DNA of 64,000 nt from Tupaia tana (lineage: Eukaryota; Chordata; Mammalia; Scandentia; Tupaiidae). Location of the stretch: positions 6,182,367 through 6,246,366 of the forward strand of contig JAKSZU010000003.1 of NCBI GenBank assembly GCA_026018925.1, in the 5' to 3' direction. The notes beneath the pieces were generated by a model. That model worked only from the letters and a program-made list of their open reading frames with translations, made no database searches and had not been told where the DNA came from. Both the position numbers and the translations under genes were made by a program. This document shows positions 1 through 11,470 of the stretch, one piece after another (position 1 is the first letter of the stretch; each line of letters starts with the position of its first letter).

Positions 1-259
1 AGCAGGCAGAGAGGGGTGGCCCTTGGGGCTGCAAGTGCCAGGTATCTCTGAAGTGGGAGAGAGTACATTTCATACCCCTGGGCAGGGTGGGAGGTGGTGG
101 GTGCTATGGACTGAACTGTGTCCCCTCACCATTTCTCTGTTGAGGTCCTAACCTGCAGTAGGTCAGAATGTGGCCATAGCTGAAGACACAGTCTTTAGCA
201 ACAAGTAAGTTTAAATGAGGTCTGTAGGGTGGGTTCCAGTCCAATACAACTGGTGTCCT

Positions 260-297
<38 letters not shown>

Positions 298-598
298 TCA
301 TAGGGCAAGCATGCTTACTGGAGACAGGCAGAGAGAGGGAAAGTGAGAAATTTTTTTTTTTTTTTTTTTTTGTCATAGGGCATGCATGCTTACTGGAGAC
401 AGGCAGAGAGAGGGAAAGTGAGAAATCACCACCAGGGAGGATGGCCTCAACTCATCCTTCATTTTCCATTCTCCTCTTGGGATCCTGGGCACACATGCAC
501 ACATATTTGGTGAGGTTTTCAAGCTGCAGGTCCGGGCTTGAACCATGGTTGACTATGTGGGAGTCCAGTGCTTTAACCACCACACCACCTCCTGGCCC
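260..598 (-). mobile_element. SINE type A/C with duplicated 3' part
   Basis: TSD CTGGTGTCCT at 250-259 and 599-608. The 3' end (TGTCATAGGGCA ... GGGAAAGTGAGAAAT) appears twice, at 297-350 and 372-426, separated by a T-run. Confidence 0.85.
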
Positions 599-629
599 CT
601 GGTGTCCTTTTAAGAAGAGAAAATTCAGG

Positions 630-785
630 AGCTGCCAGGTGGCATGGTGGTTAAAGCACTGGACTCCCACATGGCTGACCATGGTTTGAGTCCCGGACCT
701 GGTATCTTACTTTCTCACTTTATTTTCTCTCTCTCTGATCAAATTAAAAAATAAAATTAATAAATAAAATAATTATTTAAAAAAA
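630..785 (+). mobile_element. SINE type B
   Basis: TSD AAGAAGAGAAAATTCAG at 613-629 and AAGAAGAGAAGATTCAG at 787-803. Head GGTGGCATGGTGGTTAAAGC. Confidence 0.88.
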
Positions 786-925
786 AGAAGAAGAGAAGAT
801 TCAGACACAGAGGGAACACAGAGAGCTCATGGAGAAGATGGGTATCTGCAAACTGAGGAGAGAGGCCTCAGCCCTGTCGGCACCTTGACCAGGGCTGCGG
901 TCTTCCAGAACTGTGAGGAGATGAC

Positions 926-2040
926 TTCCGGTGTCAGAGCCATGCAGCCTGTGGTGTGTGAGGCCACCACGCAGACTTGGGCACTGGGGATGGGTGAGCT
1001 GGGGCTACCTGGGAGGGAAGCAGGCTCAAGTGCCAGGCATCCCTGACACCCCCTTCTTGACGTGCATTCCCCGTTTACTGCTGAGGAGCCAATGGCCTAT
1101 TCTCAGGCTCCCCATGAAGGAAGTCTCTGACGGTGTGGGGCCACACCTACCCTTGCCAGGGCTGAGGGCTGCAGGTCCCAGGGGCTGGGGTACCTGGGCG
1201 TACTGCCTGCTGCCTCCCCGGAGGTCTCTCATACCCTTAGCTCGCTGCCATAAAGCATGCCTGGGCCGTGGCCCTCTGCTCTCCTCCACCATTGGACCTC
1301 CCACAGGCTGCAGGAGATGTCCCCGGCCCCCAGGGCTGCCTTAGGAGCTTGTCCTCACAGGCTCTTCTAGTGTAATTTCACGTTCCAGGGTCATCTCTGC
1401 CATCACAGGCCTTTCCAGTGCTGTCTCTCCTGGGAGACAGCAACTTCTGGAGCTTCCAGCTTTAGATTTTAGCCACAACTGGGGCTAAGACTTGCTTCTG
1501 AAATGTCCATCAAGGGTCCAACTCCAGGGTCAAAGGAGGAAGGGAAACACTGGGAGAGCAGTGACTGGCCGCCTCTGCCGGTTGTCCCATCACGTTGATG
1601 GTGGGGTCCCAAGGGTCCCAGCTCCTCCTGAGTTTCCTCTCTTCCTGGAACAGGGCCCTGCCTCTCACCCCAAGACTCTGCCCATCCTGTTTCCACAGAG
1701 GGCAGAAGACTCTGAGAATCCCAAGTGGGCCTTTGGAGGAGCTGCCCTAGCTCAAATCAGGCACGCCTGTTCCTTGGGGTGCGTTGTTGGAACTGATGAC
1801 GTGGAGAAGAGAGAAACCGTCATCACCTTCCCTCTGAAATCAGGCCTTTGGAGGCAGGGGACAGGGTTCTCCCCACAGATCACACCCACGGAGGGGTGCC
1901 CCTGCAGAGTAGATGGCCTAGGAGTGAAGGGAGGGAAGATGTCCTGGTCTAGTGCATAATCCTCCGATTCTCTATGAGTTGGGAAAAACTACAGCTGTAC
2001 TCGTTAGATACCCTGCCTCATGGGAGGTATTTAAGAAATA
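926..2040. other. No gene recognised; GC-moderate unique sequence
   Basis: Open frames at 931-1344 and 1492-1959 have no family signature, splice structure or start context that would support a gene. Could include an unrecognised ancient repeat. Confidence 0.5.
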
Positions 2041-2164
2041 TTTGCTCGATGTACATATGAATATTTTTCTTTAGAGTCTAGGGAAAGGTTGATTTTTTTT
2101 TTTTTCACTTCTGTATGCTATAGAAGACCATGCATTTAGCATGGTCTATATGCTACATGTGAGT

Positions 2165-2335
2165 GGTCTAAATTCTTGCTGCTCAAATGCAATGATTCAT
2201 TGGCCTGTAGCATGGGCACCTGCCCAGCTTGTGAGATGCAAAATCTATGCTCCACTCCAGACCCGTTGAATCAGGATTTGCATTTTCACAAGACCCTGGG
2301 CACTTTGTGTGCTGGGCAAAGTTTGAGAAACACCG
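2165..2335 (+). mobile_element. MER5A-like nonautonomous hAT relic
   Basis: The order of segments (GAGATGCAAAATCT, CTCCACTCCAGACC, GAATCAGGATTTGCATTTT, then CAAAGTTTGAGAAACACC near the end) follows the MER5A consensus as I know it. Ancient and diverged; ends approximate. Confidence 0.6.
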
Positions 2336-2622
2336 GCACATATATCACATCTAGGAGGCTTGCTGGGCAGAGTTCAGATGTAAAACAAGGCCCCTGGAAT
2401 TTAATCTCTGTTTTAATTCTTTTCATGAACTTGTTAACCTTGGAGTTGTAAAAAGAAATTTTAGTGATAAGAAACATACTAAAAAACTTAAAGTAGGAGG
2501 AGGAATTTTTCCTATCTCTTATTAATACCATCCTAAGATGGTATTAAATTCTCTACTTCAGTGTTTTTAAACCAGCCCTTTTATGGCCAGATCAGAGAGA
2601 AATTCTTTCCCTTTTTTTATTC

Positions 2623-2654
<32 letters not shown>

Positions 2655-2697
2655 GTTGCTGCAGGAAATGATGTTTTATGGTTAGAGTCTAACAACT

Positions 2698-2704
2698 TTC
2701 TTTC

Positions 2705-2759
<55 letters not shown>

Positions 2760-2800
2760 CTCTTTCTTTCTTCTTTTTCTTTCTTTCTTTCTTTTTTTCC
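2698..2800. repeat. (TTTC)n microsatellite
   Basis: TTTC units with some TCTC and TTC interruptions, preceded by a T-run at 2613-2649. A broken retrotransposon tail is possible. Confidence 0.95.
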
Positions 2801-3210
2801 TGGAGTTTCCAAGTGTCTGCACTCAGATCCCCTGCTCCTCTCGTTTTCTCTACTCCTACCTCTGCTGCCCATCCTCTTCCCCCTCCCTTCCCATGGATAA
2901 CCTTAGACAGTTCTGCATCTCTGGTTTTCTTCTCTGTTAGAAATCTGAAGTCCCACTCCATCTTGCTGCTTTTGTTTACTTGGGAAAGTCAACAGCTATT
3001 TGTGCAGTATTTGCACAACTTCAGCTCCCTGCTAAAACCATACACAGACGGTAATGACTTCATGGCCCTGACCCAGGGTCACGCAATAATCTCAGGCTTA
3101 TTTTTGCATGCCCAAGATCTGGTACTGGCTGAAGTTGGGGATGGATAAACAGGAAATGATTCTACTTATTTTTTTTTCTAATCACAGCTTGTAGTTTCAT
3201 TTCCCCGTTG

Positions 3211-3217
3211 GATCTTG

Positions 3218-3249
<32 letters not shown>

Positions 3250-3265
3250 TGATCTTGGATCCTTT
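3211..3265 (-). repeat. Poly(T) tract flanked by a 15-base direct repeat
   Basis: GATCTTGGATCCTTT occurs at 3211-3225 and 3251-3265 with only T residues between. See findings: looks like an insertion consisting of a poly(A) tail alone. Confidence 0.8.
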
Positions 3266-3846
3266 AATATCAGGACCAGATTCCAGATTCCATTAGCCTG
3301 TAATGAAAACAGTCTCAGTCAGTCCTGTTAATTTGAAAAAAAAAAACTAAAGTCGTCAGAGCATGGCTCCCCCATGCTAGAGGAGGGCCAGGCAGCTTGG
3401 GCTGGGAGGAGTTGGGGGAGGAATGTATGGACCAGGGGTGGCCCAACGGGACAGGGAAAAGTGATAAGAGCTGCAGGAAGGCAGCTGAGGAGAGGGGTCA
3501 GCTTCTGGCTCAGCCCAGATCCAGTAGGTACAGTGGCCTTTGCTCACATGATGTGAGTGGTGTCTGTTCTTGTTGCTCAATCTAGAAGACGCTTGGAATT
3601 TCCCTGACCTCTGCTACACTAGCTGCCTGGGTCAATCAGGAGAACTTTCTGGAAAGAAATACGAAATTACAGGAAGGGGAGGGCTTTCTTGTCATATGAA
3701 TACCATTTTTTTTTTTAAATCATCTCTTGTCCCTGTAAGGTCCCCTCCTCCCCCACCCCACTGTCTTTATAGATGTTTTCTGCTGTAGTGCTGTAGTGCC
3801 TCAAATTTCTCAGAGCCTCAGATCCAAAGACGTGCTCGCAAAGGAG

Positions 3847-3854
3847 GTTTATTT

Positions 3855-3901
<47 letters not shown>

Positions 3902-3905
3902 TTTT
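3847..3905. repeat. (TTTA)n microsatellite at the left edge of L1-B
   Basis: Uninterrupted TTTA units next to the L1-B 5' boundary. Confidence 0.95.
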
Positions 3906-4272
3906 TGTGTGTGTATTCCTTTGGATCCTCTATGTTATAATAATTTCACCTACAGAATGGGGACAGTGTAGCTTCTTCTTTTCCTATCTGAACGCCTTTT
4001 ATTTTGGTCTCTTGTCTGATTGCATTGGCTAGGACTTCCAGCACTGTGTTGAAAAGGAGCGGAGAAAGTGGCAAACTTGTCTCGTTCCAGTTTTTAGTGG
4101 GAAGGCTTTTAGCTTTTCTTCAATCAGTATGATGTTCACAATAAGTATGTCATATGTGGCTTTCATTATGTTGAGGAATATTCCTTTTATCCCAATTTTG
4201 CTGAGTCTTGATCATAAAGGGATGCTGTGTTTTATCAAATGCCTTTTCTGAATCTATAGATATGATCATATG

Positions 4273-4533
4273 GGGGCCAGCAGATGGTGTAGTGGTCATA
4301 TTGCTGGAATACCACATGGCTGACCGCAGTTTGAGTCCTGGACACGGTGGCTTAAATCTCATGCCGGGCACTTGTGCATGTGTGCCCAAGATCCTGAGAG
4401 GAAATGGAGAAGGGATTGCAGTGTGACCATCCTCCCTGGGGGGTGATTTCTCACTTTCTCTCGCTGTATCTGACTGTCTCTCTTTCTCTCTGGCAAACCC
4501 ACTTGCCCTAAGGCAAAAAACTCTAAAAAATAA
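4273..4533 (+). mobile_element. SINE with B-like head and type A body, in L1-B
   Basis: TSD ATATGATCATATG / ATACGATCATGTG at 4260-4272 and 4534-4546. Confidence 0.85.
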
Positions 4534-4785
4534 ATACGATCATGTGATTTTTATCTTTCTTTCTGTTAATGTCATGTACTACATTTATTGTTTTGCATAA
4601 GTTGAATCATCCTTCCATCCCTGGAATAAAGCTTACCTGTTTGACTTTACCTCTTTAAATGTGCTATTAGATTCAGCTGAAAAATCTTACATCAGTGTTC
4701 ATTAGAGATATTGGCCTGTAGTTTTCTTATATTATGTCCTTGTCTGGGAAGAGATTGCTCTTGGGATCAAGATAATAGAGGCTTT

Positions 4786-5053
4786 GGGACCAGTAGTGGA
4801 TTTGTAATGGCTATGTCGCTGGACTCCCATGTAGTCACTGTGGTTCGAGCCCCAGATTTGGTGGCTTAAACTCATGCTGGACTCGTGTACCTGCGTGCCC
4901 AAGATGCCGAGAGAAGAATGGAAGAAAAAGGATTGCGGTGTGGTCATTCCCCCTGGGGGGTGATTTCTCGCGTTCTGTCTCTCTGTCTCTCTCTGTCTTT
5001 CTGGCGAGCACATGGGCCCTATAGCAAAATCCTTTCTAAAAAAAAAAAAAAGC
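4786..5053 (+). mobile_element. SINE type A, in L1-B
   Basis: TSD TAATAGAGGCTTT / TAACAGAGACTTT at 4773-4785 and 5054-5066. Confidence 0.85.
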
Positions 5054-5505
5054 TAACAGAGACTTTATAAAATCAGTTTGACAGAATTCCTTCCTTTTGA
5101 GTCTTTAGAAATAGTTTGAGAAGGAATTAGCTCTTCTTTAAAAGTTCTGTAGAATTCAGAAATGAAGCCATCTGGACCTGGGCTTTTTTTGGTTGGGAGA
5201 CTATCACTGATTCAATCTCGTCACTTGCTATTGATCTATTCAGGGTTTCTACTTTGTCCTGATTCAACCTAGGTAAACTGTACTTGTCCATAAATTAGTT
5301 TATCTCATCTAGATTACCTAATTTGTTGGCATATAGTTATTCATAGTATTCTCTTATAATTTTTTTGTATTTCCAGTATATCAGTTCTAATATTACCAAC
5401 TTCATTACTGATTTTATTTATCTGGTTTCTTTCCCTGTTTTTCTTGATTATTCTAGCTAATGGTTTATCAGTTTTGTTTAGTTTCAAAAAACCCCCAGCT
5501 TTTTG

Positions 5506-5680
5506 GGACTGGCAGGTGGTGTGGTGGTTGAGGCACTGGACTCCCACATGACTGACCGTGGTTCAAGTCCTGCACCTGGCGGCTTGCTTTCTCACCCTCC
5601 CTTCTCTCTGTCTGTCTGTCTCTGGCCAAAATTGAAGAATAATGATGATAAATACAATTAAAAATCAATAAATCTTAAAA
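5506..5680 (+). mobile_element. SINE type B, in L1-B
   Basis: TSD ending CCCAGCTTTTTG / CCTCAGCTTTTTG around 5489-5505 and 5679-5695. Confidence 0.85.
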
Positions 5681-6050
5681 AACCTCAGCTTTTTGTTTTA
5701 TTGATTTTTTATATAATTCTTTTTTTCTCTATTTTATTTACTTTAGCCCAAGTGTTTATTATTTATTTTCTTTATTTTTTTTTTCCAGTTCCTTAAGATA
5801 TGATGTTATTTATTTGCCACCTTTCTGTTTTTGTCTCCCCCCCCTCCCCCCCCCCCGGGAGCACTAATGGCTATAAATTTGTCTCTTATGACTGCTCTTC
5901 CTGTGTCCCAAAACTTATGAAAAATAGTGTGTTCTCTATCAGTTTTTTTTTTTAAAGACAAAATCTCCTGGAGGTAATAAATGAATTCAGTAAAGCAGCA
6001 GGATAGAATTATATAAATTTTTGGCAATATACAAAAATCTACAGTATTTT

Positions 6051-6329
6051 TTTTCTTTTCTTTTCTTTTTTTTTTTGGGAGAGGATTTTGCTATAGGGCA
6101 TGTGCACTCACCAGAAAGACAAAGAGAGACAGGGAGACAGAAAGCAAGAAATCACCCCCCAGGGGGGATGGCCATGCCACAGTCCCTTCTCCTCCATTCT
6201 CCTCTTGGGATCTTGGGCACGCATGCATAAGCACCCGGTGTGAGTTTAAGCCACCGGGTCCAGGACTCAAACCATAGTCGGCTACATGGGAGTCCAGTGA
6301 CATAGTCATTATGCCAACTGCTGGTCCCC
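6051..6329 (-). mobile_element. SINE type A, in L1-B
   Basis: TSD AAAATCTACAGTATTTT / AGAATCTATAGTATTTT at 6034-6050 and 6330-6346. Confidence 0.88.
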
Positions 6330-7436
6330 AGAATCTATAGTATTTTTATACATCAACAATGAGCAGACCATACAGAATTGAAGAAAACAATCCCATTATA
6401 ATAGCCACAAAACTAATAGGATACCTACAAATAAACTTAACCAAAGAGGTGAAAGACCTCTATAAGGAAAAACTATGAAAAAAGAAATAGAGTATGATAC
6501 AAAAAATCGATGGACATTGAGTGCTCTTAGATTGGAAGAATCAATATAATCAAAATGTCAGTTCTACCCAAATTAATATGGCTATACAATGCTATTTGAT
6601 CCAATTACCTAAGACAATCTTCACAGAAATAGAAAAAACAATTATAAAATTAGTGTGGAATAATAAAAGGCTTCATATCACCAAGGCAATAGTGTGCCAA
6701 AAAATAAAATAGGAGACATCTTACAACCTGACTTCAGATATATTACAAAGTGGTGATAATCAAAACAGCATGGTATTGGCACAAAAATATACACATAGAT
6801 CAATGGAACAGAATAGAGAATCCAGAATTAAACCAAATTATAGAGCCAACTGATCTTTGGCAAAGAGTTCAAGACAATGCAGTGTAGAAAAGAAAGTCTT
6901 TTCAGCAAATGGTGTTGGAAGAACTGGATATCCACCTGCAGAAAAAATGAAACTTCACCCCATCTCTTATTATTAATAAGAGTCAACTCTAAAATGGAAC
7001 AAATATTTAAATATAAAGCCTCAAACTATAAAACCTCTAACAGAAAACCTCAGGGAAACTTTGGAAGATATTAGAGTGGGCAAAGATTTCTTAAATAAGA
7101 CCTCTAAAATGCAGACAATAGTCCCCAAAAGAGACATGTGAAATTACATTAAGCTAAAAATTTTTCTCACAACAAAGGAAACAATAATTAGAGTGAAAAG
7201 ACAGCTCTTGAAATGGGAGAAAATATTTGCCAGTTATTCCTCAGACAAGGAATTGATATATAGAATACATAAGGAACTCAAGCAGCTTACCCATAAAAAA
7301 TGAATAATCCAATTAAAATATGGACAAATGAATTGAATAAACAACTCTCCAAGGAAGACTTACAAACGGCCAAGAGGCATATGAAAAAATGTTCAAGTTT
7401 TTTTGTCATAAGGGAAATGCAAATTAAAACCACAAT

Positions 7437-7812
7437 TAGGGAGTTGGCAGGTGCATGATGGTTAAGGGAGCTGGACTCCCACATGGCTGACCACGGTTTG
7501 AGTCCTGGCCCTAACGACTTGCTTTCTCACTTTCCTTCTCTCTTGCTCACTCACTCAGTCTGCCCTCTCTGGTCAAATGAAAATAAATAAATAAATATGG
7601 GTCGGCAGGTGACATGGTGGTTAAAGGTGCTGGATTCCCACATGACTGACTGTGGTTCAAGTCCTGGATTTTGTGGCTTGCTTTCTTATTTTCCCTTTCT
7701 ATCTCTATCTTGTCCATTTAAAAAATAATAACAAATGGAATTAAATAAATAAATATTTTAAATAAATAAAGTTAAATAAAATAAATCTTAATAAAAAAAC
7801 CAAAAACCCAAG
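7437..7812 (+). mobile_element. Tandem pair of type B SINEs, in L1-B
   Basis: Two complete short SINEs head-to-tail (7441-7597 and 7598-7800) lie between AAAACCACAAT copies at about 7426 and 7816. Either a dimer inserted once, or a second copy landed in the first one's A-rich tail. Confidence 0.8.
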
Positions 7813-8296
7813 ACAAAACCACAATGAGACACCATTTAACACCAGTTAGAATGGCTATAATCCAAAAAATAAAAAACAAGTAAGTTCTGGCAAGGCTGTG
7901 TTGAAAAGGGAACCCTCTTACACTAATGGTGGGAATGTAAATTAGTTTAACCTCTGTGGAAGACAATATGGAGGTTTCTCAAAAACTTATGAAATAGAAC
8001 TTTCATAAGGCCCAGTAATTCCACTCCTTGATATTCATCCAGAGGATAGGAAAACAGTCAATCAGAAAGACTCTTACACATCCACATTTATTGTAGTATT
8101 ATTCACAATTGCTAGAACATGGAACCACCTCAGTGTCTCCAAACTGATGACTGGGTTGAAAAATTGTGGCACATATTGGGTCATCGGAAAAGTTATGACG
8201 TATTTTTTGATGTTTTTCTATGCAACATGACACTTCTGAACACCTAATATATATAATAGAATATTACACAGCTATAAAAAAAATGATATATATCCA

Positions 8297-8497
8297 GCGG
8301 GTAGGAGGTGGTGTGGTGGTTAAAGGTACTGGATTCCCACATGGCCAACTGTGGTTTGAGTACCAGACCTGGCGGCTTGTTTTTTCGTTTTCCCTTTCTC
8401 TCTCTCTGTCTCTCTCTGGTCAAATTTAAAAAAACAAAACAAAACAAAAAAACAAATGGAATTAAATAAATAGACAACTCTTTTTAAAAAAGAAACA
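8297..8497 (+). mobile_element. SINE type B, in L1-B
   Basis: Head GGTGGTGTGGTGGTTAAAGG, CT-rich middle, CAAAACAAAACAA-type tail. Confidence 0.85.
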
Positions 8498-8535
8498 ATT
8501 ATATATTATCATTTGATCAAAATTAATGAATATAG

Positions 8536-8798
8536 GGGAACCAGCAGTTAGCATAATGGCTATGTTGCTGGACTCCCACGTAGTCGACCGTGGTTCACGT
8601 CCCGGACCCGGTGGCTTAAAACTCACGCCGGGCGCGTGTGCGTGCATGCCCAAGATCCCGAGAGGAGAATGGAGGAGAAGGGATTGCAGCGTGACCATCC
8701 CCTCTGGGGGGTGATTTCTCGCTTTCTGTCTCTATGTCTCTCTCTGTCTGTCTGGCGAGCGCACGCGCCCTATAGCGAAAAACTTCTCCAAAAAAAAT
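8536..8798 (+). mobile_element. SINE type A, in L1-B
   Basis: Perfect TSD ATTAATGAATATAG at 8522-8535 and 8799-8812; CpG-rich body, young. Confidence 0.92.
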
Positions 8799-9629
8799 AT
8801 TAATGAATATAGAAGATTTAATGTTGAGTGAAGTGAGCCAGACTTTGAAAGACACACATTGTATATCCCCACTCAATTTGTACTAAGTGTCTGCACTTTA
8901 TGCTAGAAGTTGAGAGATCTGAAGATGTGATGGTGGCGAGGATGGGTGTGGATATTACAGACTGTAAGGAGGGAAAACAGTTGGTAGAGAGTGAGTGATG
9001 GAGGGTGGTGTGAGAAAAAATTTTTTTAACATAGTCACATCTGCTTAAAAGTGTTTTTGTTTGTTAAACTAGTCTACAGATTGTTTCCTGAATGCTTTAT
9101 CAATGATGAAAGTTCAAGTGTAATAATGTTTGAAGACTGTGAGAGTGTATCTTGTTGCCAGTAAAACATTTAAGAGACATAAAAACTAACAAGCTAACAA
9201 AAAACAAGGAAGTGCTCACATACAGAAAAATGCAACTAAGTGTTAGGAAAATGTCAATTTTACCCCCCAAAAAACCCCTTCTGAAGCAGGAAGAAGACAT
9301 TACAATTACTCATTTTTACTAGGTGCTACTATGAACAACTTTGGGATTTATCTTGTTTGATTTCCCTCTCCTGACTCCTCACTTTCTTACTGGTATAGTT
9401 TATTCTTCCCTCTCTAACTTCCTTCCTTCCTCCAGGAGGATTTCTACTTTTGGTGGTTTCTCTTGAAATCTTTCTTTAAAAAACACATGCATTTAATTAA
9501 ATTCTACAAGTAATCAATATCTTTATCCTCTACCTGAAAAATACAATACCATAGAATGCTCTTGTTTTGAATTTTGGTTCTATGTTGGTATGTTTTAACC
9601 CCACAAATTAGATGCGTATTTTAAAAAAG

Positions 9630-9890
9630 TTTATTTATGTATTTCTTCCATGAATGAGAAAGACAGAGAGATAGATAGACAGAGAGGGAGAGAGAGAAAG
9701 AGAACTGGCATCCCCAACAGGGTCTTGAGGCTGCAGTCCACCCCCAGCTTCAGCCAGTACTGGATCTTGGGCACACATGTAACTGGGCTACTCAGGGAGG
9801 TCCCCAGATGTGAACCCAGAGCTTTCCCATGTGGGTCAACATGCAGAGCATCATGTTTTTTTCCTACTGCATTACATCTGCCCCTGATGT
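9630..9890 (-). mobile_element. SINE type D (third family, older)
   Basis: The complement shares GGGGACCTCCCTGAGTAG and GGCTGAAGCTGGGG-type blocks and a CT-rich tail with 42305-42525. Its head has a degenerate B box (GGGTTCACATC). No TSD resolved. Confidence 0.65.
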
Positions 9891-9892
9891 GT

Positions 9893-10460
9893 GTGTGTGT
9901 GAGTGTATAGTTGTTTTGTATATGTATATATGTGGGTGTGTGTGAGTGTATAGTTGTTTTGTATATGTATATATGTGGGTGTGTGTGAGTGTATAGTTGT
10001 TTTGTATATGTATATATGTGGGTGTGTGTGAGTGTATAGTTGTTTTGTATATGTATATATGTGGGTGTGTGTGAGTGTATAGTTGTTTTGTATATGTATA
10101 TGTATATGTGTGTGTGTGAATGTATAGTTGTTTTGTATACGTATATATATGTGTGTGTGTGTATATGTATATATATGTGTGTGCGTGTGTGTGTATAGTT
10201 GTTTTGTATATGTTTATATATATGTGCGTGTGTGTGTAGTTGTTTTGTATGTGTATATGTATGTGTGTGTGTGTGTGAGTGTATAGTTGTTTTGTATATG
10301 TATATATGTGGGTGTGTGTGAGTGTATAGTTGTTTTGTATATGTATATATGTGGGTGTGTGTGAGTGTATAGTTGTTTTGTATATGTTTATATATATGTG
10401 TGTGTGTGTGTAGTTGTTTTGTATGTGTATATGTATGTGTGTGTGTGTGTATAGTTGTTT
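9893..10460. repeat. TG-rich minisatellite, about 43-bp unit
   Basis: About a dozen units each contain TATAGTTGTTTTGTATATG followed by variable TA/TG-rich sequence. The first units repeat with a period of 43. Interspersed variants have longer (TG)n. Encodes only spurious Thr/His-rich frames. Confidence 0.92.
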
Positions 10461-10464
10461 TGTT

Positions 10465-10725
10465 TTGCTGGAAGGTGTATGAGCTCATGCATGAAAGAGA
10501 GAGAGAAAGAGAAGGAAAGTGAGCAAGCATCTTTTATAGGATAGAGGGGGGTGGTCACTCCGCAATCCCTTGCCCTCCATCTCTTCCTTTCGTTGGCATT
10601 TTGGGCATGCATGCACATGCGCCTGGCATTTATATCAAGACACCAAGTCTGGAACTTGGACCGCACGGTTGGCCATGTGGGATCCAACCTCTTTAACCAG
10701 CAAGTCACAGGGTGGGCACAGCTCC
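10465..10725 (-). mobile_element. SINE, diverged long type
   Basis: Body features (GAGAGAGAAAGAGAAGGAAA, GCATTTTGGGCATGCATGCA) and a minus-strand head near 10690 identify a diverged member. Sits against the minisatellite. Confidence 0.65.
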
Positions 10726-10764
10726 CAATATTGTAATATACTCTAAACCCGATGCGTGTTTACC

Positions 10765-11470
10765 TTTTTTTTTTTTTTACTAAAATGTTTTTATTTTGTG
10801 TTCATTCACTGTATATCATTGCAGCATACAAAATGAGTGTTCCCACCCAGAATACACTGTATATTGGCTCAGTCAAGGACACTACCAAACATGTCATCAT
10901 CAACACATAATTTTCCATTTCTTCCTTCTTAGATCCTTTGCTTCTCCCCGCCTCCCCTTGATCCTCTCCCTCTCACTCTGACATTTCCCACCCTCCTCCG
11001 ACACTGTTTCTGCTGTCTACACTTGCTGTCCATGCTTTACTTATTTATTTGTTTCTTTTGGCACATTTTATTGATTGGCAAAAGATCTTAATTAATCTAA
11101 ATACTTTCAATAGCAAATGCAGCTGATATAAACGTATCTATGAACACCTGTCTAACTTTAGGCATAAAACTCAGTGAGTAGAATGAACATACTATAAAGT
11201 AGTACCTGGCTGAGGCTATAGAGCTTCCTGTGGTCATTAAGTAGGTATTTTTTGAATGTATTTTTTTTTTTATTTCAAAAAAAGCAGTTTTAGCTTTAAT
11301 ACATTGAAATAAAAAAATGTTAAGAAAAATTCGCTGAAGACTTAAAGCCAGGAAAGAGCTTAGGATTCATTTTAAACAGTAGGTAGATGCTAAAAACTCA
11401 AAAAACAGATATGGGCAGAGTTAAAATCTAGTACCAAGTGCACTGTAATTTTCTTCTGGAACTTTTTTTT
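10765..11470 (-). mobile_element. L1-E: 5'-truncated 3' end of the same HAL1-like family
   Basis: T-rich tail at 10765-10800, then sequence collinear with 38510-39060 of L1-D (shared CATTCACT, GCATACAAAAT and AACATACTATAA segments in the same order). It stops before any ORF1 sequence. 11470-11735 beyond it has no feature I recognise. Confidence 0.65.

Larger units (their letters stand above)
100..925 (+). mobile_element. Ancient MaLR-type (LTR) repeat, split by two SINEs
   Basis: The pieces 100-249, 609-629 and 803-925 read continuously once the SINEs are removed (GGACTGAACTGTGTCCCC ... AATGAGGTCTGTAGGGTGGG ... TTCAGACACAGAGG ... CTTCCAGAACTGTGAGG). This is a common mammalian interspersed repeat; the MaLR label is tentative. 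Confidence 0.5.
2340..3840. other. Unassigned sequence with microsatellites
   Basis: Holds the (TTTC)n and poly(T) tracts annotated separately. The remainder, including open frames at 2813-3148 and 3374-3788, shows no domain or repeat I recognise. Confidence 0.5.
3917..9300 (+). mobile_element. L1-B: decayed L1 with 5' inversion (twin priming)
   Basis: The 3' part (about 5957 onward, + strand) matches L1 ORF2 from just after the FADD region to the end of ORF2. The 5' part (3917-5945) matches the endonuclease/RT half of ORF2 on the minus strand. Aligned by eye to L1-A, the inverted part covers its 50300-51610 and the forward part starts at its 50298, so the breakpoints meet within a few bases. 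SINEs interrupt it at 4273, 4786, 5505, 6051, 7437, 8297 and 8536. Many stops; no coding capacity. The 3' limit is uncertain because its 3' UTR differs from L1-A. Confidence 0.85.

Noticed and set aside
2567-2961. Lys/Glu/Arg-rich frames
   Set aside because: Translations of the (TTTC)n microsatellite and T-runs.
8536-8620. tRNA genes (many A-box/B-box pairs in the window)
   Set aside because: All belong to SINE heads flanked by TSDs and A-rich tails; none folds into a complete cloverleaf with an acceptor stem that I can see.
9893-10460. Repeat array resembling a CRISPR by regular spacing
   Set aside because: Units are direct tandem TG/TA-rich copies without unique spacers, and the DNA is mammalian.
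9631-10530. 299-residue minus-strand frame rich in Thr, His, Tyr and Ile
   Set aside because: It is a translation of the 43-bp minisatellite plus the flanking SINE; the period and composition explain it completely.
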